From Merluccius polli (taxonomy: Eukaryota > Chordata > Actinopteri > Gadiformes > Merlucciidae): a stretch of 64,000 bases of DNA. A program made the translations under genes and the position numbers. The stretch spans positions 53,501-117,500 of the forward strand of contig JAOPHQ010005726.1 of NCBI GenBank assembly GCA_030340625.1. Reading direction: 5' to 3'. This document shows positions 1 to 64,000 of the stretch, one piece after another. Within the stretch, counting starts at the first letter, position 1. Each line of letters opens with the position of its first letter. A model generated the notes under the pieces. It did no database searches, had not been told where the DNA came from, and worked only from the letters and a program-made list of their open reading frames with translations.

Positions 1-607
1 TATGGAAATGTGTATTGGATTTGGAATATGGAAATGTGTACAATATACAGTATATGTATGTATAATATGTTAAACGTATCATTTTTTTGTACGCTTCGCT
101 GAGCAGCCTGTTTAATAACTGCTGTCAGTTATAAGTACCGGTCCTCTATGCCTGTAAAAATAATACAAAGTAATAATAATTATAGTCAGATAATACAGAA
201 TAGGCAGTAAGATACCATAGGCATGTCTGAATTCAGTGATACAAAGTGGAAAAGTGGAAGAATGGAGAATTCAATATCAGCATAACACGGCGGACACAGG
301 AAGTGTTTGCATTTTCATTTTGTTTCTTTAGCTGTAATTCTCCTCTCTATCTTTATATTACTTTACCACTCTTACTCTCTCTCTCGCACTCTCACTCTTG
401 TTCTCGCCCTCTCTCTCTCCCTTGGGTATCCTTCATTCATTAATCTCTCTTTCTCTGTCCACGACTGTGAACTGGGCACTATCTTCCCTACAGACCACGG
501 GCCTCCACATGTCCGTTCCTCTGTGTATGTCTGTATAGCCGTGGTTGAAACATAAAAGCGATGACTTCACTATGCACGCATTTGTACGTGGGTGTGTGTG
601 CGCGCGC

Positions 608-641
<34 letters not shown>

Positions 642-780
642 ATGCATGCATGCACGTGTGTGTGTTTTGCCATAGGGACTGGGTGTCGTCAGGTCCCAGC
701 CTTTTCATCTTCACCCTCGCCTCACCAACACTCCTGACTTCATGTTCTTTAAGCCATTTTGTTCTTTCATTCTCTCCATA

Positions 781-782
<2 letters not shown>

Positions 783-846
<64 letters not shown>

Positions 847-851
847 CTCTC
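783..851 (+). repeat. (CT)n microsatellite
   Basis: About 34 almost perfect CT units. Serine/leucine-rich open frames across it are translation shadows of the repeat. Confidence 0.95.
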
Positions 852-1342
852 TTTTTTCTTTCCCCAGCCCTGATGCTCAACAATTCATTCATTCGTTGGC
901 TCTTGTTTCTCTTGTTCCTCAATGTATTCTCTTCCTCTTGTCCTCCAGCCCTCTTTTAATTCTTTCAGGAAACTTCGTTTCAAACAGGTCTTATTAACAT
1001 TTCCTTTCAATTCAGCCCCTTGTATTGTAACTGTCCATGACCATTGTATCATCACAAAAAAGTCTCTTATGCAACAAACTGAAAGCAAGATGGCTATTCA
1101 CCAAACCAAACCCCAAAAAATGAATTCTCTATCCCTGCTCTGAAGTTGAGAGTATAAATGTTACTTTTTGGCGAATAATGTACAGTAGCACGCTCTGCGT
1201 TTCGTTGGAAAGTGTGTTTGGAAAAGTTTCTCATTCCGTTCCTCTGTTGCCAAAACCCCCATCTCTTTCACATCTGCCTGATCTTCACTTCTCTGGCTCT
1301 GCCCTTCCAACAACAACAACCTCACCAGTCCCTCTCTCTCTC

Positions 1343-1379
<37 letters not shown>

Positions 1380-1620
1380 TCTCCATCATGTTGTAGATCG
1401 TGTCTTCTGTATTGCTAGCATTATGCACATCTGTCGGGAGTCTCAAATTGCCGCGATGACAGACTGGTGAGGGGCGACTTACAACACTTCCCTTTTCTCC
1501 TCCTCTCCCGGCCCTGCCGTCAAATTGGACACTTAGGGCTTAGCGCTTTGCCTCGACGGCTACGGTCGCAGCTGTAATTGCGTGGCGTGTGACAGCAACA
1601 GAATTGTTATGGAAATGGCC

Positions 1621-1712
1621 GTTGTGTGTATGTGTGTGTGTGTGTTTATGTGCGTGTGTGTGCGTGTGCGTGTGTGTATTTGTGTGTGCGTGTGTGTGTG
1701 TGTGCGTGGATT
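1621..1712 (+). repeat. Interrupted (TG)n microsatellite
   Basis: TG array with TA and CG interruptions. Confidence 0.9.
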
Positions 1713-3469
1713 TACATACACGTGTATATCCTGGTGTGTGTCTATAGGAATGTGACTGCATGTTTTCCTGAGTGCTATCATTTCCTTGCCATGTCTGTGC
1801 TATGAGTTCCGTTTATTCAGACAAACACATCATCGCATAACAGCCTGACTCAGTAATCTGTTGACGTAAATTTCAACGCTTTCGCAGGAACAGGTTCTGA
1901 TGTGACGGAAGAGAGAAACAGAGAGTAATAAATAGAGAGAGAGAAAGAAAGAAAGACAAATTAATATATAAATTGAGCAAAATAAAGATGGAACGAAGGA
2001 AAGAAAGGTGGAAAGAAAGAGAAGGCGGAAAGATTGCTATATGTTACTTAAAAAAAGCCTGACAGGCGCTGGTGAAGGCTAAACGTCTGTAGTTAAATAG
2101 CTTTATACGCCAACAGGGTAACAACATTACTGTGCTGCTTATGCATGCGTGCATTTGTGTGTGCGCGCGTTCGGCAGTAAATCTTGGCCATTAAGGCAGT
2201 AAGATGGAGTGGAGGTGATTGCAGAACAGTGTTGCCATTAGAGAGTGATTAGGTCTCTGTTATTACACACCAAACAGCCTGCAGCATGGTAATAGGCCGC
2301 CCTTGCCCAACACCTCGTAAATCTCACACACAGGGCCTTTGCACGCATGCGCAGGCTTGAGCGCACACACAGATGTGCATTGTACATGTATATACCGTTT
2401 ATTGTCTCCTGGGATTGTTGTGTTTATGTGTCTCCCATCCTTGTTAACATGCTGTGTGTACATGTGAGTGTGTGTGTGTGTCTGTCTGTATGTCAGTGTG
2501 TGTGTGTCAGTGTGTGTGTGTGTGTGAGACGTGTGTGTGAGTTGCAGGTGCGATACTGAATATTCTGTCTTTATCGGACTCTCTGTGATGCCATTCGGTT
2601 GCGCCGCTAAATAATTGAAGGGTTTAAAGTGTCTCCTCGGTGTCTGTGGGTCCGGTGGTTAATGGACAGCACCCCGAGAGGCCCCGCCCTTGTACTGGGA
2701 GGCGCACAGCGGAGGGCACTGGAACCAAGGAAAGATTGTGTGACATGATGTCATTTGAGGCATGCAATCATAGCCGGAGGCAGGGCGCCATTAATAAGAG
2801 CCGTGTTGTAGAGTCACTTCAGGCCGGAGGAGGAGGAGGAGGAGGAGGAGGAGTGGTCAATGATGGAGGAGAGGAGCAATGCAACAAATAAATGAGGGAT
2901 GGAGATAGCATTCTTGTGGAAAACCAAACCATTTTCTTTTAAGCGTGTTCTGATGTTGCATTGCCACTGGCCTTTCACGACGTCCTTACCTTGAATGACA
3001 TGGGGATAATATAATTGACTTAGTGAATAAAGTGAGCCAAAAAAGGGAAAACAAGTTATGAATAACGTACACATTAGACCTTACACTGGTTTAGAGGTTC
3101 ATACTCCTGTTCGACTTTTAGCATTTATTGTATAACATTATGTCATTACATTAAATTACATTACATGAGAGTTTAGAAACTGGTGGATCTGCAGGGAAGA
3201 ATTCATGGTGGAATTATTCAATATTTTTTGTATTCAATTCTTAGCAGTCCTTCTCACAGTTAATTCAAGGGCCTGTGAGGCCCTTGAATTACACCCCCCC
3301 CCCCCCCCCCCCCCATACCCTCCTCCCTAACTTTAAGCCCTCTAACGGGCATTGAAAATCTCCTTGAAACCCGCAGTGGGAAGCGGAAGAAAACTTGAGA
3401 AAAAAACACAGAGTGCAATGGATGCCAATTGGGCAGTGATTAAATAGTGGCAGAAGTAGGGTAGTGGGG

Positions 3470-3645
3470 GCAGAACTAGTGTAGTGGTGCTTAGGGTGTT
3501 TGACACCCCGTTAAATCCCCAATGTCCGTATCTGCACCTTTAGCAAGATGCCGCTATGTCCTATCTGCTCCTTAATGACATCTATCTAATGTCACTGTAA
3601 GTTGCTTTGGACCAAAAGTGTGTGCTAAATGACCGAATAGGAAAT
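3470..3645 (+). mobile_element. tRNA-derived SINE-like element
   Basis: The head has a degenerate tRNA-like start (tagtggtgcttagggtgtt). The tail (taagttgctttggaccaaaa, then gtgtgctaaatgaccga) resembles the widespread teleost SINE 3' tail. The B box is decayed. Related copies occur at 30419, 33128 and 41560. Confidence 0.6.
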
Positions 3646-3652
3646 AGCAATC

Positions 3653-3690
3653 ATCAGTCAAGTCAAGTCAAACTTTATTGTCAATTCAAT
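3653..3690 (+). mobile_element. Retroelement tail fragment
   Basis: The sequence tcaagtcaaactttattgtc is typical of 3' ends of fish LINE or SINE fragments. It lies about 75 bases upstream of the w1 acceptor. Confidence 0.45.
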
Positions 3691-3766
3691 GAGGAATTGT
3701 CTAATTGTGAAGAATGAAACTTGAATGGATGAGCATGAATTGACATCCCTCTCCCTCTCTCTCTAG

Positions 3767-62559
<58,793 letters not shown>

Positions 62560-63277
62560 GTGAGTACCCAATACCACAGGCGGTTCCCCCAGTACACCCC
62601 CCCCCCCGCTCCTCCCCTCCCCTACCTGGGACCCCTGGCCACGCACCCTCCTCACCCAGGAGGTCCTGGCCAGGGGCCTCGTCCGCCAGCTCAACCTAAT
62701 AAGCCTTAAAAAAAAAAAAAAAGGGAGTTCCCATTGGTTCTCCTCCTCCGCGCAAACACATGCAGATCGCCGCTTGCTGATGCCCAACAGTGAGTCGCGT
62801 CAGGTCGCTCTGGTTAGGTTACACAGGCGAGGAAACATACAGTACAGTGTGCTGCTCTGTGTGTGGATGGCTGCTTAGCATACAGCTTCTGTCTTTTTTG
62901 CAAATTGTTGTACAATCAATGTATCTCCAATTTGGACATAGAATACAAACGATGATGTATTCGTTGTTGTCAAGCTAGACGCAATTTCCGTCAAACATTG
63001 TACAAATATAAATGTATTGGACACTTCCAGCCCTTGGTCAAATTGGAGATACAATGTGTCTGCAGGATCCCACAGATACCATGTATCTGCATTTCTACAT
63101 AATCTCACTGACAATACATCATGTTGACATGGCAATACCAGCATAGGGCATTTTGGATGTGTTCCCCTGCATGTCGCTGTGGGTATCAGCAATGTTTTGT
63201 TCATGTTGCTTATTGTTCACCCAGGCTTGTGCCCAATGCATTCCAAATGCTCCATAAAGTCATGTGACGCACTCAGC

Positions 63278-63334
63278 AACCTCCGATACCGACCGCAACC
63301 TCCGATACGGACCGCAACCGCCGAAACGGACCGC
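63278..63334 (+). repeat. 19-bp tandem repeat, three copies
   Basis: aacctccgataccgaccgc and two variants follow each other without gap. Confidence 0.92.
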
Positions 63335-63337
63335 TTG

Positions 63338-63545
63338 TAGCGTTAAACAATTCCCAGTGACTTTAGAACAGCTGGGGGGTGTTGTTATGAACGACACAAA
63401 GGTTACTGTAGACCACCTACCTAGCAACCGACCACAAAATAAACACACGGCAACATAAAACGATAAATGCGAACATTTATTGAATACAAATCATCATTCC
63501 TCAAGACAAGCAAAATGGTTGCCAAGCAACACAGGCTAGCATACA
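63338..63545. mobile_element. Dispersed repeat copy
   Basis: Shares 'agtgact.tagaacagct.gggggtgttgtta' with 57450-57485 and 47955-47995, and 'ttgccaagcaacacaggcta' in reverse with 57391-57415. Probably an old DNA transposon; family not identified. Confidence 0.6.
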
Positions 63546-63658
63546 GGCTTTAGCGTACAGGCACATTGATACTGAAAATGAAACGCTCAAATAGAAACAC
63601 ACAGGCAGAAACACAACACACAGCTTCATGAAAGCCTAACCGGAGCTGCCCTGCCCCA

Positions 63659-63703
<45 letters not shown>

Positions 63704-64000
63704 TTGCACGCATGGTTTTCAACAACTGCTGAAAAACTGGAAGCGTGTTTCCTCACACTTTTCTCTTTTTTGTTCTTTCTCTCTGTTCACCGCCACTCCT
63801 CCCACTCCTGCTTCCTGCTCAACCTTTTCTTTCGCTGTCCCTCCCTGCTTATGACACCACCTGGTTTGGTCACGTGATCATGCGCTGCGCTGGTCATGTG
63901 GCCGCATACCTCGCGCCGCTCGCTCTCCTACCATGGTACTCCATTTTACTCCATGCTCCTCTTCCTTCCTTCCTTCCTTCCTCCCTTCCTTCCCTCCTAC

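Larger units (their letters stand above)
1..3766 (+). other. Intron upstream of exon w1
   Basis: Non-coding. It should be the intron before w1, because w1 begins inside the Reelin domain and no exon for the earlier part of that domain is visible. Contents: (TG)n at 594-666 and 1621-1712, (CT)n at 783-851 and about 1349-1383, degenerate (TG)n at 2464-2538, (GGA)n at about 2826-2853, a C run at 3293-3314, a SINE-like element at about 3470-3645 and a retroelement tail at 3653-3690. The rest shows nothing recognisable. Confidence 0.75.
62560..64000 (+). other. Downstream intron (or read-through 3'UTR), partial
   Basis: No exon for the basic C-terminal tail was found. Contents: C runs near 62600, a small inverted repeat (tgtatctccaatttg at 62918-62932 and its complement at 63038-63052), a 19-bp tandem repeat ×3 at 63278-63334, a dispersed repeat copy at 63338-63545, an AATAAA at 63438-63443, a CT run near 63661-63704, and (TTCC)n at the window end. 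Confidence 0.7.

Noticed and set aside
1..3766. Search for exons of the signal peptide and first half of the Reelin domain
   Set aside because: No frame with the expected motifs and splice sites; they must lie upstream.
62560..64000. Search for the terminal exon encoding the basic C-terminal region
   Set aside because: No frame resembling the conserved basic tail was found; it must lie beyond the window.

Overview
This window is one stretch of a vertebrate, almost certainly teleost, genome. It carries most of a single gene on the + strand: reelin (reln), a secreted extracellular-matrix glycoprotein that guides neuronal positioning. I recognised 60 coding exons between 3767 and 62559, about 9.95 kb of coding sequence or roughly 3,317 codons. 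Every exon-exon junction keeps codon phase. The only reading-frame break is one base inside exon 47. The signal peptide and first half of the Reelin domain lie upstream of the window. The last exon(s), which encode the basic C-terminal region, lie downstream. Exon numbers here (w1-w60) count within the window. Human residue numbers are from memory of human RELN.

Layout: 1-3766 is intron sequence. w1-w2 end the Reelin domain and sit beside two very large introns (about 10.0 and 8.9 kb). w3-w8 encode the linker and sialidase/BNR-like region. From w8 the protein is eight reelin repeats, each with the order subrepeat A, EGF-like module, subrepeat B. The eight EGF-like modules fall in w14/15, w20/21, w26/27, w32/33, w39, w44/45, w50 and w57/58. 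From 29 kb onward introns are mostly 0.1-1.2 kb. No second gene was found on either strand.

Functional landmarks are preserved. They include the N-t cleavage site (KP-AFDYP in w24), the unpaired cysteine used for disulfide dimers (KLRLCG in w38), and the two repeat-6 lysines that bind ApoER2/VLDLR (w42 and w44, still 107 residues apart). The striking exception is the C-t cleavage site, just before repeat 7. One extra C in a five-C run shifts the frame exactly at the scissile position and would stop translation 14 codons later. It may be an assembly error, an allele or a true truncation; the sequence alone cannot decide.

The non-coding part is extremely rich in simple repeats, mainly (GT/CA)n and (CT/GA)n, several of which abut splice sites. 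It also holds tRNA-derived SINEs, TTAA-flanked and hAT-like non-autonomous transposons, foldback elements, minisatellites, and an intronic tandem duplication at 31.4-32.1 kb. Such dinucleotide density is known from codfishes, so a gadiform fish is possible, but this is weak inference. I see no evidence of a new biological system; the strongest leads are the frame break at the C-t site, a GC-AG intron, and splice sites embedded in TG repeats.
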